The notes under the pieces are model-generated. The model was not told where the DNA came from, did no database searches, and was given only the letters and a program-made list of their open reading frames with translations. The position numbers and the translations under genes are program-made. Shown in pieces: positions 42,073 to 51,877 of a stretch of 64,000 bases of DNA. The stretch comes from an uncultured Fretibacterium sp. (GTDB taxonomy: Bacteria; Synergistota; Synergistia; Synergistales; Aminobacteriaceae). The stretch spans positions 15,744-79,743 of the forward strand of contig CALGGR010000325.1 of the NCBI GenBank assembly GCA_937915755.1, written 5' to 3'. Numbering within the stretch: position 1 is the stretch's first letter; every line of letters starts with the position of its first letter.

Positions 42073-44427
42073 TCACTTGAACTCAACAATCGTAACCCCG
42101 TAGCCTCCTTCGCCCTCAACGCCCAGCCTGTAGCTTTTGACATAACTCAGCCTCGACAAAAGAGCATGGACTTCCCGCCTCAATATCCCCTCGCCCCTTC
42201 CATGTATAACTGTAACGACGGAATGATTCGACCTGTAAGCCTTATCGAGATAGCTTGCGACTAGGGGCATTGCTTCAGCGACCAGCATTCCACGAACCAT
42301 TATTGACGACGGGACTGTCTCAGGTCTTGGGAGCTTCGTAGTGTCCTGAGGCGGGGTTGCAACCTGAGCTTTCTTGTCGGTGGCAATGAGCTGGCTCAAT
42401 GGAACGTCAACACTCATCGGCCCGGCTGTCATGTAAGCGCGTCCGTTGCGGATCTCGTTGATGATCCCGACGATGCCGCTTCCTGCGATCATGGCCGTAA
42501 CTCCCGGAGCTGGCTCGAACGGTTTGGGGCTGTTCTGAATCTCTCGCTCTGTACGTTTCTGATGACGCTTGTCGATAACGCCTCGTAAAGTTTTAAGCTC
42601 TCTTCGTTTCACGTTGTAGCCTTTCCGTGCAATGTCTCTTGCTGACTCCTCAATGCTCCGTATGATCTCCTTCGAGGTTTCTTCGGCCTGAGCGATGAAC
42701 TTCTCAGCTTTACGGTCGGCGGCCTGCATGATCTTGTCGCGCTGAGTGTCGATTTCCTTGACGCGGTTCTGGTATGCCCTCCGCAAGTCCTCAGCTTCCT
42801 TCATGGCCGTGTGGACTTCACGTTCTGCGGTATAGAGTGCTGCCTTACGCTCGTTGAGTTCGCTCATTATGTCCTCTGCCGTAAGCTCTCGGGAATCAAG
42901 TTCACCCTGTGCGAGTCTTAATACATTCTCCGGCATTCCGTAGCGTCTGGCAATGAGTAGCGCGCTGCTTCTTCCGGGAATCCCCATCAATAGCCTGTAA
43001 GTCGGCTGTAACTTCTGAATGTCGAACTCCATGCTTGCGGTCTCAACTCCGTCCGTTGTGAGTGCGTACTGCTTCACTGGGTTGTGATGTGTCGTTGCGA
43101 GGGTAACACAGCCCATCTCCTTGAGCGTCTGCAATATCGCCACGCCCAAAGCCGCGCCCTCGTGAGGATCTGTGCCTGCTCCAAGTTCGTCAAGCAGCAC
43201 TAGCGACGAGTCTGTTGCGTTCTTCAGAATGTGTATGATCTTCTGCAAGTGTGCGCTGAACGTCGAAAGATTCTGCTCAATGCTCTGTTCGTCGCCTATG
43301 TCCTCATATATCGCGTCGAACGTCCCGATTACAGTGCCGTCCCTCGCCGGAAGTGGAAGCCCAAGCCAAGCAATGGCAATCATGACTCCTGCCGTTTTGA
43401 GGGTTACGGTCTTTCCGCCGGTATTCGAGCCTGTTATTACAAGGGTAGTGAAACCTTCACCGCATGAGACTGAAACGGGTACGGCCTTGTCCTTCAGCAT
43501 TGGGTGTCTTGCGTCAATTAGGCGGAAGAATTTTTTTGCCGACAATTCAGGAATCACCCAGTGCTTGTTACGGATTAAGTCATCGCATACACATAGAAGG
43601 TCAAAAGTTCCTATGACTCTCTCGGCGTTGATGACAGCATTTTCGCGGGACAATATATTCCGTGTGAGCGCGAGAAGTATCAAACGCTCCTCGTCCTGCT
43701 CGTCCTTAGTCTTCACTATGAGGTCATTGTTGACACGGGATAATGATTTCGGCTCCATGTAGACGGAATTTCCCGATGCTGAACGCTCAACGGCGAGTCC
43801 CGGAAACCTGTTAATGTATTCCTGACGAACAAGCAGCAGGAATCTTCCCTCGCGCCATGAAAGTGAACGTTCCTGCAACATGTTCACGGTATCGGAGTCC
43901 TCAAAGAGTTTCTGCGCTATCCTTCGGCCATTGCGTTTCAAGTTCTCGATTTCCTCACGTATAACCGCAAGTTTAGGAGAAGCGTTGTCAGCGAGCCTCC
44001 CAGAATCTTCGACGACATTCAAAGCCTCGATCTCCGGCGAAAAATCCCTTATACCCCGCCTCAATGCGTCAACAGTCTGGTAATTCCCTGAGACTTCCGC
44101 AAGTCCTTCACGGATTTGTCGCGCACATTGCAATACCGCCCTCACCCTCAACAATTCCTCGCCCGAAAGGATACCGCTCTTCTTTGCGTTTGGGAACATC
44201 GGGGAGACAGCTTCAAGTCCTGCGTTGAAGGTAAATTCTCCGTTGTGGTCAGTGAGGTCAAGCCATTCACGGAGCAATTTCTCGCGCTCACGGAGAGAGT
44301 TGTAATCCTTCGCCGGCTTAAGCGAGGCCAAAATTAACTCCCCTAATCCGCCTCTCAGTCTTTCACGGAAGGGGAGCAAGTTTTTCTCAAGCTCTAATAT
44401 TTCTGCAACGTTGTCCGAGATTTGCAT
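42073..44427 (-). CDS. mutS2: Endonuclease MutS2
   Basis: This 784-residue protein has the MutS2 layout: coiled core region, ATPase domain with TLVITGSNTGGKTVTLKTAGV (Walker A), VLLDELGAGTDPHEGAALG (Walker B) and STFSAHLQKI, a long coiled coil (about residues 510-620, rich in E/R/K), and a C-terminal Smr nuclease domain with VIHGRGEGILRREV. MutS2 acts on recombination intermediates or collided ribosomes rather than mismatches. It directly follows the cvpA stop codon. Confidence 0.95.
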   Translation of the reverse strand: MQISDNVAEILELEKNLLPFRERLRGGLGELILASLKPAKDYNSLREREKLLREWLDLTDHNGEFTFNAGLEAVSPMFPNAKKSGILSGEELLRVRAVLQCARQIREGLAEVSGNYQTVDALRRGIRDFSPEIEALNVVEDSGRLADNASPKLAVIREEIENLKRNGRRIAQKLFEDSDTVNMLQERSLSWREGRFLLLVRQEYINRFPGLAVERSASGNSVYMEPKSLSRVNNDLIVKTKDEQDEERLILLALTRNILSRENAVINAERVIGTFDLLCVCDDLIRNKHWVIPELSAKKFFRLIDARHPMLKDKAVPVSVSCGEGFTTLVITGSNTGGKTVTLKTAGVMIAIAWLGLPLPARDGTVIGTFDAIYEDIGDEQSIEQNLSTFSAHLQKIIHILKNATDSSLVLLDELGAGTDPHEGAALGVAILQTLKEMGCVTLATTHHNPVKQYALTTDGVETASMEFDIQKLQPTYRLLMGIPGRSSALLIARRYGMPENVLRLAQGELDSRELTAEDIMSELNERKAALYTAEREVHTAMKEAEDLRRAYQNRVKEIDTQRDKIMQAADRKAEKFIAQAEETSKEIIRSIEESARDIARKGYNVKRRELKTLRGVIDKRHQKRTEREIQNSPKPFEPAPGVTAMIAGSGIVGIINEIRNGRAYMTAGPMSVDVPLSQLIATDKKAQVATPPQDTTKLPRPETVPSSIMVRGMLVAEAMPLVASYLDKAYRSNHSVVTVIHGRGEGILRREVHALLSRLSYVKSYRLGVEGEGGYGVTIVEFK

Positions 44428-44955
44428 CTAAATTCCGCCCGTCAATGCCCTGAAATCGACAAGCCCATGTTCCTGAAGCAAGTCCCTAATATACGGCCAA
44501 ATGTATGAAGCTCCCTTCATGAACCAGCTTTCCTCCATCCATTCAGTCGGTATCATCTTCGGGAATGACGAGAGTAGCGCGTAGACTATGATTGTTATGA
44601 AACTTGCCTTGAGGAAGCCTACGATCATTCCGCAAATGTGGTCGGTCAATGAGAGCTGCGTAACCTTCACCATCCACGATAGAATGAAGCCTATAACCGC
44701 GAATATGATCTGAACGATGAAGAATATTGCGAGTGAACATGCAAGCGACAATATATTACGGTCAAAAGCCGGGTCATTGATGTATCTTGATGCAAGCTCG
44801 ACTGCAGGGTCTGCGAATTTCCACGCGCAGAAGGTGCTCACGAAGAAACCAACAAGCCCGATGACTTCGCCGGAAAAGCCGTTCACAAGCCCCCTGTAGA
44901 GGAAGAATATCAGGATTATACCGAGAACGGCATCAACTATAAGTGCAACATTCAT
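44428..44955 (-). CDS. CvpA family membrane protein
   Basis: This 175-residue protein has four hydrophobic helices (near residues 5-20, 27-45, 65-92, 102-122) and the CvpA start (VDAVLGIILIFFLYRGLVNGFSGEVIGLVGFF). CvpA-type proteins sit in the inner membrane; in E. coli the member is linked to colicin V production and envelope stress. It precedes mutS2, an arrangement common in many bacteria. Confidence 0.82.
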   Translation of the reverse strand: MNVALIVDAVLGIILIFFLYRGLVNGFSGEVIGLVGFFVSTFCAWKFADPAVELASRYINDPAFDRNILSLACSLAIFFIVQIIFAVIGFILSWMVKVTQLSLTDHICGMIVGFLKASFITIIVYALLSSFPKMIPTEWMEESWFMKGASYIWPYIRDLLQEHGLVDFRALTGGI

Positions 44956-44973
44956 GTCAATATCACCTTCCTT

Positions 44974-45588
44974 TTAATTTACGCCTTGAGGGGCGCGGTA
45001 GTAGTTTATTCTCATCTCAGCGGGATTAACGGCCATGTTGAGATTATCGCAGGCAATCTCACATAGCGACAAAACGTCCAGCCTAACCCGCAAAATTTCA
45101 GCGTCAAGCCCTGTTCTTTCGGGGTCGTCGGAAATTGCTACAGCGTCAGGATTTTTGCCGAGCCATTCAAGAATTTGAGCGTGGGAATATTCCCCAGCCT
45201 CCAAGAATCCATCGCATGAAGCGTAAACGTACCCATGTCCCGCGTAAATGACCGTGAGAATTTTGCCGGCTTTCCTGAACGTGAAAGGCAGGAGCTCAAG
45301 GGTTGAGACTGTGATTATCTTTGCGCCCGAAGAATACGCAAGCCCCGACGCATAAGCCGCCCCGACACGAATCCCAGTGAAGTAACCCGGCCCGTTAGTG
45401 AGAGCAATATAGTCCAGTTCATTCCACGAAAGCCCTGAAGAAGCCATGAGTCCCTCGCAGATTCTGGGAAGCTCTGAAGTCTGCCTTCTCCCCAAGTCCT
45501 CCTGAAAGTGCCCAACAATCTCACCGTCAACCATCAAAGCAGCTCCAGTGATTTTGAGACAGCAGTCAACCGCAAGAATATTCGCCAT
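44974..45588 (-). CDS. tsaB: tRNA threonylcarbamoyladenosine biosynthesis protein TsaB
   Basis: This 204-residue ASKHA-fold protein starts ILAVDCCLKITGAALM and contains LTNGPGYFTGIRVGAAYASGLA, the TsaB signature. It supports TsaD in making t6A on tRNAs. It lacks metal-binding HxxxH, which distinguishes it from TsaD. It follows tsaE with a one-base overlap. Confidence 0.9.
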   Translation of the reverse strand: MANILAVDCCLKITGAALMVDGEIVGHFQEDLGRRQTSELPRICEGLMASSGLSWNELDYIALTNGPGYFTGIRVGAAYASGLAYSSGAKIITVSTLELLPFTFRKAGKILTVIYAGHGYVYASCDGFLEAGEYSHAQILEWLGKNPDAVAISDDPERTGLDAEILRVRLDVLSLCEIACDNLNMAVNPAEMRINYYRAPQGVN

Positions 45589-45998
45589 TACACAGCCACC
45601 TCGATTCTGATTTCGCGTTCGTTCTCACTCAGTGCCGAGAAATATACCCTTAACGCATTGTCAGGAGGGTTCGCCCAACGTTCAGGCCATTCAACAAAGA
45701 GAATAACATCATCATCGCCCGCGTATTCCTCGAGTCCTACAGCACTCACGCCGTCAGGTTCAAGCCTGTATAAATCCGCGTGAACTATGTAAAGCCCCGA
45801 TGATGCCTCATACTCGTTGATTAGCGTGAACGAAGGACTCCTCATTCCCGTAATCCCGAAAGCCTCGCCGACTCCCCTTACGAAGACAGTTTTCCCCGCG
45901 CCCAAGTCCCCGTAAAGAAGAACAACATCTCCGCCCTTGAGATTTTGCGCGAAGTCATGGCCGATTCTTCGTGTTTCTTCTTCAGAGTGAGTTTTCAT
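45588..45998 (-). CDS. tsaE: tRNA threonylcarbamoyladenosine biosynthesis ATPase TsaE
   Basis: This 136-residue ATPase of the t6A complex has Walker A LYGDLGAGKTVFVRGV, the SPSFTLINEY loop and the LYRLE and FVEWPER strings typical of TsaE. It overlaps the small upstream gene by 17 bases and abuts tsaB. Confidence 0.92.
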   Translation of the reverse strand: MKTHSEEETRRIGHDFAQNLKGGDVVLLYGDLGAGKTVFVRGVGEAFGITGMRSPSFTLINEYEASSGLYIVHADLYRLEPDGVSAVGLEEYAGDDDVILFVEWPERWANPPDNALRVYFSALSENEREIRIEVAV

Positions 45999-46248
45999 GA
46001 TTGCGTTTACGTTTCTCGGAACGATGCTTCATGATTACTCGGAGGACTACGCAGGAGACGCAGAATATCACCGCGAACAAAACGGTGCGGGGAATCTCAA
46101 TGTCAGCACCCGTACTCCGGCTCATTCCAAATATGAACGCTATAGCCATACCGAAGCTGAGTACACTCATGAGAAGCCCGCGCCTGCGAATATTCTCGGT
46201 CTTTTGGATTTCAGCGTCCCAGTCAACACGCTTTCTCTGAGACCTCAT
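45982..46248 (-). CDS. Small two-helix membrane protein, unknown
   Basis: This 88-residue protein has a basic N-terminus, two hydrophobic helices (about residues 25-43 and 54-71) and a very basic tail (MKHRSEKRKRNHENS). It overlaps nnrD by four bases and tsaE by 17, which supports it being translated. I do not recognise a family. Confidence 0.55.
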   Translation of the reverse strand: MRSQRKRVDWDAEIQKTENIRRRGLLMSVLSFGMAIAFIFGMSRSTGADIEIPRTVLFAVIFCVSCVVLRVIMKHRSEKRKRNHENSL

Positions 46249-47081
46249 TTCCCAGACCTCAAGCCGTGAATGACTTTCCTCAGAGTGTGTGCAATCTCCG
46301 AAGCAAGTACACCGTCAATGCCCTCACGAGCCAGCAATTCGCCCGCTATCCCATGAACTGAAGCACCCAGAACAGCGGCGTCGAAAGCGTCAAGACCTCC
46401 AGCCAAGAATGCGCCTATACAGCCCGAAAGTACGTCGCCCGAACCCGGCACAGAAAGTTCCGGCCCGCCGTAAGGAATTTCAGCGAACTTTTCACCCTGT
46501 GCAATCAGCGTGTGATGACCTTTAAGGACGACACAGCCCCATCTTTCCGAGAGTTCACGAACCGCACCCGGCCTGTCTGCATGAACTTGAGCGGGAGAAA
46601 TTCCGAGAAGACGACTGGCCTCGCCTTCATGAGGTGTCATTACGGAGTCAGTTCTGGGCTTCAGGTCGTCGCGTGATGAGGCAAGAGCATTAAGACCGTC
46701 CCCGTCAACAAGAATCTTCGACGGCCATTCGCGCCACATTCGGGACGTGAAAATTTCGGCGGCAACACTCTTGTCGAGTCCCGGCCCAATGACTAGAGCG
46801 TCAATGTTCTTCTGCGACAGTGCAAGCTCCTTCCATCGGAATGTGTCATCGTCAAAGCAGTATATGACTTCCGGAAGCCTTGACGCACAAGCCTCACATA
46901 CCTTCTGGATCGACAGCATTGTTACGACACCTGCGCCGCTCCTCAAAGCACCCAATGCGCTCAAAGCGGGTGCGCCCGGATAACGTATCGAGCCTCCCGC
47001 AACAAGAACTCTTCCCCTGTGCCCCTTGTGCATATCCTCAGGGCGGGGAGGCAATAATTTCCTAAGTTCCTCTGCTGTCAT
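46245..47081 (-). CDS. nnrD: ADP-dependent (S)-NAD(P)H-hydrate dehydratase NnrD
   Basis: This 278-residue repair enzyme restores damaged NAD(P)H. It has the YjeF C-terminal domain: KGHRGRVLVAGGSIRYPGAPALSALGALRSGAGVVTM, VIGPGLD, LVDGDGLNAL, MTPHEGEASRLLG and GGPELSVPGSGDVLSGCIGAFLA (catalytic Asp in the GSGDVL loop). The epimerase domain often fused to it is absent here. Confidence 0.92.
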   Translation of the reverse strand: MTAEELRKLLPPRPEDMHKGHRGRVLVAGGSIRYPGAPALSALGALRSGAGVVTMLSIQKVCEACASRLPEVIYCFDDDTFRWKELALSQKNIDALVIGPGLDKSVAAEIFTSRMWREWPSKILVDGDGLNALASSRDDLKPRTDSVMTPHEGEASRLLGISPAQVHADRPGAVRELSERWGCVVLKGHHTLIAQGEKFAEIPYGGPELSVPGSGDVLSGCIGAFLAGGLDAFDAAVLGASVHGIAGELLAREGIDGVLASEIAHTLRKVIHGLRSGK

Positions 47082-48041
47082 TTACAGTCTCACCATCTGC
47101 GGGGGTTCTTTTCCTGCGAAAACGGCCTCAATGTTCCGTATTACCATGAGACCCATCTCGCGCCTTGTCCCGAATGTTGCTGTCCCAATATGAGGAAGTA
47201 AAACGACATTCTGAAGCGTCTTCAATGCTGGTTCAACTTCCGGCTCATTCTCGTAGACATCAAGCCCAGCTCCCGCGATCACCCTTCTCGACAAAGCGTC
47301 AGCAAGTGCTTTCTCGTCAACAACAGGGCCGCGCGATGTGTTGATGAGTATTCCGTCTGGCTTCATTTTTGCGAGTTCCTTTGCGCCGATTAGATGTCGT
47401 GTTGAATCCGTCAAAGGAAGATGAAGGCTCACGAAGTCCGAACGCTCCAATAATTCCTCAAGCCCTACTCTCTGCGCGCCTACTGACTCAAGATGAAGCG
47501 AGTTCCTCCGGCTATAGTAGAGTACCTTCATGTTGAAGCCGCGAGCCGCCTTGATGCCGAAATTTGCACCGATACGCCCTGCGCCGATGATGCCGACAGT
47601 ACGGCCTGTGATGTCATAGCCGAGCATGTACTTCGGTGCCCACATGAATGTGCCTGTACGTACAATGTTGTCGCACTCAATGACTCTCCTTGCACAAGCG
47701 AACATCAGCGTGAATGCAGTGTCAGCCGTAGCATCAGTGAGGACATCGGGGGTGTTGGTAACGTAAATACCTTTTGCCTTCGCCGCAGCAACGTCAATAT
47801 TGTTGAAGCCTACGCCGTAATTTGCGATTAGCTTGAGGTCGGGGCCAGCCTGATTTATGAGGTCTGCGTCAATCGGGTCATTGAGCATCGTTATTATTGC
47901 GGCGTAATTCTTGACGGCGTTGACGAGTTCCTCACGTGTAGCGAGCCTCTCTTCGTGGTTAACGTCATACTCGCAGATATTTCCGAGCGTTTTCATTACG
48001 TATGTTGGGAGCGTGCGCGTAACATATACTTTTCTGTTCAT
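47082..48041 (-). CDS. D-2-hydroxyacid dehydrogenase (glyoxylate/hydroxypyruvate reductase-like)
   Basis: This 319-residue NAD(P)-dependent enzyme has the Rossmann loop TVGIIGAGRIGANFGIKAARGF and the catalytic triad: Arg in INTSRGPVVDEKAL, Glu in DVYENEPEVEP and His in VVLLPHIGTATFGTR. The NYGVGFNNIDV segment fits the glyoxylate reductase (GyaR/GhrB) branch. Exact substrate is uncertain. It lies one base from nnrD. Confidence 0.87.
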   Translation of the reverse strand: MNRKVYVTRTLPTYVMKTLGNICEYDVNHEERLATREELVNAVKNYAAIITMLNDPIDADLINQAGPDLKLIANYGVGFNNIDVAAAKAKGIYVTNTPDVLTDATADTAFTLMFACARRVIECDNIVRTGTFMWAPKYMLGYDITGRTVGIIGAGRIGANFGIKAARGFNMKVLYYSRRNSLHLESVGAQRVGLEELLERSDFVSLHLPLTDSTRHLIGAKELAKMKPDGILINTSRGPVVDEKALADALSRRVIAGAGLDVYENEPEVEPALKTLQNVVLLPHIGTATFGTRREMGLMVIRNIEAVFAGKEPPQMVRL

Positions 48042-48048
48042 GGTGTGA

Positions 48049-48585
48049 TTACTCCTCGATTGTGATGGTTTTGATTACTACGTCTTCTAACGGTCTGTCC
48101 TGTCTGTTAGTCTTCGTGTGCCCGATTGCCTCGACAACTTCCATTCCTTCGATGACATGGCCGAAGATTGCGTGATGACCGTCAAGCCACGGGGTTGGAA
48201 CGAGAGTGATGAAGAACTGCGAGCCGCCTGTATCCGGGCCTGCGTTTGCCATTGAGAGTATTCCTGGAGCGTCATGCTTGAGTCCTTCGCCGAACTCGTC
48301 GGGGATAACGTAGCCCGGGCCACCGCGACCTGTACCTGTTGGGTCTCCGCCCTGGATCATGAACTTGTCGATTACCCTGTGGAAGATTACGCCGTCATAG
48401 AAATTCTTGGAGGCAAGGTCTGTAAAGTTCTTGACGGTATTGGGCGCAAGGTCGGAATAAAGCTCGATGGTGAAATCGCCCATTGATGTCTGGAATTTTG
48501 CGAGGGGACGCTTTGTGGTCTCGTCAGCAAAAGCCGGAGAACATACGAGAGCAAGCGTGAGAATTTTGCAGAGTAACTTGTACAT
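48049..48585 (-). CDS. Exported cyclophilin-type peptidyl-prolyl isomerase
   Basis: This 178-residue protein has a signal peptide (MYKLLCKILTLALVCSPAFADE) and a cyclophilin domain: VIFHRVIDKFMIQGGDPTGTGRGGPGYVIPDEF and ANAGPDTGGSQFFITL. It would fold proteins in the periplasm. ATG 48585 is chosen because the signal peptide starts there and GGAGG lies about 13 bases upstream; an upstream ATG at 48645 would add 20 residues. Confidence 0.9.
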   Translation of the reverse strand: MYKLLCKILTLALVCSPAFADETTKRPLAKFQTSMGDFTIELYSDLAPNTVKNFTDLASKNFYDGVIFHRVIDKFMIQGGDPTGTGRGGPGYVIPDEFGEGLKHDAPGILSMANAGPDTGGSQFFITLVPTPWLDGHHAIFGHVIEGMEVVEAIGHTKTNRQDRPLEDVVIKTITIEE

Positions 48586-48709
48586 TGTGATGATGATTCC
48601 TCCTTCAATGTGATTGAATGCTGAGAATATAATATCACTAAGCACAATATACCTGTATATCAGGAACGCTTGCCCTCATGCTCAACCTTAATGTTGCCAG
48701 TGAGGTTTT

Positions 48710-50092
48710 CTACTTTTTCAGCAACGACACTGCCATTACTGCAAACGACAATATAATTCCGCAAGTCGACGCATTGAGCCTCACTCCCATAACCTCAAGA
48801 GCACCCCCGAATCCCCCGAACGTCATGTAAACCGTCAGCCCGGCCCCAAGCAATGCCGACATTACAGCCCCGAAATTCCCGGCCCTCTTCGTGAAAAGCC
48901 CGAACACTAACGGTGCACTCAATGACACGCTCATGAGTGAGTAGAATATCGTCAACGCTGAGATTATGCTCTCAAGCCTCAACGCTAAAATCACCCCGAT
49001 GAGTCCGCAAATTACCGTAACGACTCGTGAGAGCCTAAGAAGATTTTTGTCGCTGATTTTGGGATTGATGAAACGCTTGTACAAGTCATTCGTGAGTGAA
49101 CCAGCAAGCATGTAGAGAACTGTATCAGCCGTACTTACTTCAGCCGCAAAAATTCCCGCAAGCGCAAGACTCGCTGCAAAGAACGGCATCATCTCCTTCA
49201 TAGCCGACGGCAGCGCCAGATCCGCACGCGATAATCCCGGTATGCAAGCTCCTGCCGACATTCCTATAATCACGGGTATCACTGCGAAAACAAGCTGCAC
49301 CAATCCGTTCATGGCCGTGCCGACTTTAACGGCGCGTTCATTCTCGGCAGCAAAGACCTTTCCGATCAGTCCCGGTGATATGAAGAATGACGGCACAAGC
49401 ATCACGATGTATCCGATGATGGCAGTACTCCCCATTCCGAAAGCATCAAAGTATGTCGGATTGCTTACGGCTGACTTAATGCCGCTGATTCCTCCCGCGT
49501 AGCTCAAAACGAAAGGAACGGCAACGATGAAGCCTGCAAGAATAACCGCGACCTCAACAATATTGACGACCGCGCTTGAAAGAAGCCCCCCGGCCGCGAA
49601 ATACAGCGTCGTAACAACCGCCCCTGTTATTACGCCATGAACCTTCGGGATTCCTGCGGCAACATCGAGAATCCACGCTATCCCCAAGAGCTGCCCCGCG
49701 AAAAGCGCAAGTGTTCCAACTGACATCATTACCGAGATTATTCCTGAGAATGCCTTGCTGTAACGTGCATCAAGGTAATCGCTCAACGTGTAGTAATTAT
49801 TCTCACGGGCAATCCGCCAGATTTTCGGGCCGACTATGTACGCGAGAATCAGTGAACCTATTCCCGCACTTCCTATCCACCACCAGGCTGAGACACCGTG
49901 AGTGTAGGCAAGCGCTGATACTCCCACGGTTGAACCTGCTCCGAGATTTGCGGCTATCAGGGACGTGAAGAGAAGACCTGAGCCGAATCTCCGTCCCGCG
50001 ACAAAGAAGTCTGAGGCTGATTTTGCCTTTCGCCCTATAAAGGCTCCGAGCGCTACGAGAATTACAGCGTATACGAATATGAATGCGAGCAT
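48710..50092 (-). CDS. Sodium:solute symporter (SSS family)
   Basis: This 460-residue membrane protein has about 12-13 helices. The SSS motifs are SASDFFVAGRRFGSGLLFTSLIAANLGAGSTVG near the start and YTLSDYLDARYSKAFSG near residue 98. It belongs to the proline/pantothenate-like group, but the substrate cannot be told. It starts just after the tRNA-Gln terminator with GGGAGG upstream. Confidence 0.88.
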   Translation of the reverse strand: MLAFIFVYAVILVALGAFIGRKAKSASDFFVAGRRFGSGLLFTSLIAANLGAGSTVGVSALAYTHGVSAWWWIGSAGIGSLILAYIVGPKIWRIARENNYYTLSDYLDARYSKAFSGIISVMMSVGTLALFAGQLLGIAWILDVAAGIPKVHGVITGAVVTTLYFAAGGLLSSAVVNIVEVAVILAGFIVAVPFVLSYAGGISGIKSAVSNPTYFDAFGMGSTAIIGYIVMLVPSFFISPGLIGKVFAAENERAVKVGTAMNGLVQLVFAVIPVIIGMSAGACIPGLSRADLALPSAMKEMMPFFAASLALAGIFAAEVSTADTVLYMLAGSLTNDLYKRFINPKISDKNLLRLSRVVTVICGLIGVILALRLESIISALTIFYSLMSVSLSAPLVFGLFTKRAGNFGAVMSALLGAGLTVYMTFGGFGGALEVMGVRLNASTCGIILSFAVMAVSLLKK

Positions 50093-50111
50093 GAAAATTC
50101 CTCCCGTATAT

Positions 50112-50149
50112 AAAAAAATCCCTGCTCAGATTTTTGCATCTAAACAGGG
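50112..50149 (-). terminator. Terminator after tRNA-Gln
   Basis: On the minus strand CCCTG (50149-50145) and AGAT pair with ATCT and CAGGG (50124-50120), and ATTTTTTT follows. Confidence 0.7.
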
Positions 50150-50181
50150 TGTAATTTCATCCGTCGTCTCTTGAAAAATTT

Positions 50182-50255
50182 TGGCTGGGAATCAGGGATT
50201 CGAACCCCAATTGCCTGATCCAGAGTCAGGTGTGCTGCCGTTGCACCAATTCCCA
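50182..50255 (-). tRNA. tRNA-Gln (anticodon CUG)
   Basis: A 74-base tRNA with encoded CCA. The acceptor stem TGGGAAT pairs with ATTCCCA. The anticodon stem CCTGA/TCAGG encloses CTCTGGA, with the anticodon at 50223-50221. The T arm contains GGTTCGAATCC. A hairpin terminator follows. Confidence 0.95.
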
Positions 50256-50374
50256 GAATGTGAATGCTAAGGATTTTCTCAAAGCACTAGGAAATTCTAC
50301 CAGCAATCTCGAATTTGTCAATAACTCTGATATAATCATCGCTAAAAATCGCATCAACATGAAAGGTTTTCCAA

Positions 50375-50974
50375 ATGTACAGAAATTTCGTGAAGAGAAT
50401 TTTCGATGTCATTCTGAGTCTCATAGCTCTCGTCTTTCTTTGTCCTGTAATACTTGTGTGCGCTGTGATAATAAAGCGTGAGGACAATGGGCCTGCGTTC
50501 TTCAGGCAGAAGAGGATAGGAATTCACAAAAAGACCTTCAGCATGTACAAGTTCCGCTCGATGAGAATGGACGCACCCAGGGATGTTCCTACACACCTCT
50601 TCAAAAACCCAGAGCAATATTTTCTCCGCTGCGGAAAATTCATCAGGAGGTACAGCCTCGATGAGCTTCCGCAGATAATCAACATTCTCAAAGGCGATAT
50701 GTCAATCGTTGGGCCGCGTCCTGCATTATGGAATCAGTATGACCTCATAGAAGAGCGTGACAAGTACGGTGCTAATGACATCAGGCCGGGGCTTACAGGA
50801 TGGGCACAGATTAACGGGCGCGATGAGCTTGAGATTCCAGAGAAGGCCAGGCTTGACGGCGAATATGTCAGGCGAGAATCGTTCTTGTTCGATGTAATGT
50901 GCATATGGCGGACCGTGTTCAAAGTCGTTGAACATGAGGGAGTCTTGGAGGGAGGTACGGGAACTAAGAAGTGA
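50375..50974 (+). CDS. Bacterial sugar transferase (undecaprenyl-phosphate sugar phosphotransferase)
   Basis: This 199-residue protein has an N-terminal membrane segment (about residues 8-33) and the polyprenyl-phosphate hexose-1-phosphate transferase domain: GPAFFRQKRIGIHKKTFSMYKFRSMR, RRYSLDELPQIINILKGDMSIVGPRP and RPGLTGWAQINGRDE. It starts capsule, O-antigen or glycan assembly. It is alone on the plus strand in this region and ends exactly where the convergent epimerase gene ends. Confidence 0.9.
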   Translation: MYRNFVKRIFDVILSLIALVFLCPVILVCAVIIKREDNGPAFFRQKRIGIHKKTFSMYKFRSMRMDAPRDVPTHLFKNPEQYFLRCGKFIRRYSLDELPQIINILKGDMSIVGPRPALWNQYDLIEERDKYGANDIRPGLTGWAQINGRDELEIPEKARLDGEYVRRESFLFDVMCIWRTVFKVVEHEGVLEGGTGTKK

Positions 50975-51835
50975 TTACCGCTCTGTCTCCTCAATGCTTG
51001 CCCGCAAGTCATAGAGCCTGTAATCCTCACCGTACTCACTCAGGCTCATATCGTAGGCCAATGAACCGAATGCCTTGTTGACCAGCCCGGAGAATCCCGC
51101 GAGGAGTTTCAATGGAAGTTCACAGAATGGGAGGAGCTTTATTATCTTCCCGTGATTTTCTGCTATCATTTTCACCATCTCTGAAGTGTCGGAATACTCT
51201 CCGTTTTGAGGCCAGAATATCCCTCGCTCCCTGTTCTCAACCATGAGCCTGATGAACTCCGCAAAATTCTTAGCGTATATCATAGAGCGAGTGTTATGTA
51301 TTTTCGGGAAGAACGGAAGCCTGGCTGCAATCTTCGAGAGAACACGATAGTTTCCTTTACAGCCTTTTCCGTAAATCATCGGGCACCTGAGTATGCAGAC
51401 CCTGAAATTCTCGTCGTTCAATGACTGAAGCATATCCTCGGCTCTGACCTTGCTGTCTCCGTAATAACTTTCTGGATTCACCGGGCTGTCTCGGGTGATG
51501 ATCTTCGTCTTTCCGATTGGAGCTGACTTCCCGTAGACGATTGACGAGCTCATGAAGATGAATTGCCCCGCCCCGTCATGCTTTGCCTTTAACGCTGCAT
51601 CGAATGCAAGTTCCGAGTTAACGCGGTAATAAGAGTCCTTGTCGCTGGATTTTGTGCTGTCGTGAGCAATTCCTGCAGTATGTACAACAGTGTCGAAGCC
51701 ATTGAAACTCTCAGACCTCCATGAATCTCCGCGAAGGCTTATCGTCTCAATGTGATATTTTGCCGGCCATGATGAAAGATGTTCGCAGATTACGCTTCCT
51801 GTGTAACTGTGTAAGCCTGTAATAAGTATCCTCAT
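50975..51835 (-). CDS. NAD-dependent sugar epimerase/dehydratase
   Basis: This 286-residue SDR enzyme starts MRILITGLHSYTGSVI (nucleotide loop) and has VVHTAGIAHDS, the catalytic SSS-IVYGKSAP and YYGDSK motifs (Ser, Tyr-xxx-Lys), and LRCPMIYG. It probably modifies a nucleotide sugar for the same glycan pathway as the convergent transferase. ATG 51835 has GGGAGGG upstream; a longer start at 51874 is less likely. Confidence 0.85.
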   Translation of the reverse strand: MRILITGLHSYTGSVICEHLSSWPAKYHIETISLRGDSWRSESFNGFDTVVHTAGIAHDSTKSSDKDSYYRVNSELAFDAALKAKHDGAGQFIFMSSSIVYGKSAPIGKTKIITRDSPVNPESYYGDSKVRAEDMLQSLNDENFRVCILRCPMIYGKGCKGNYRVLSKIAARLPFFPKIHNTRSMIYAKNFAEFIRLMVENRERGIFWPQNGEYSDTSEMVKMIAENHGKIIKLLPFCELPLKLLAGFSGLVNKAFGSLAYDMSLSEYGEDYRLYDLRASIEETER

Positions 51836-51877
51836 AAAAAAATACCCTCCCGTTATGAGAGGGCATAATATCATAGA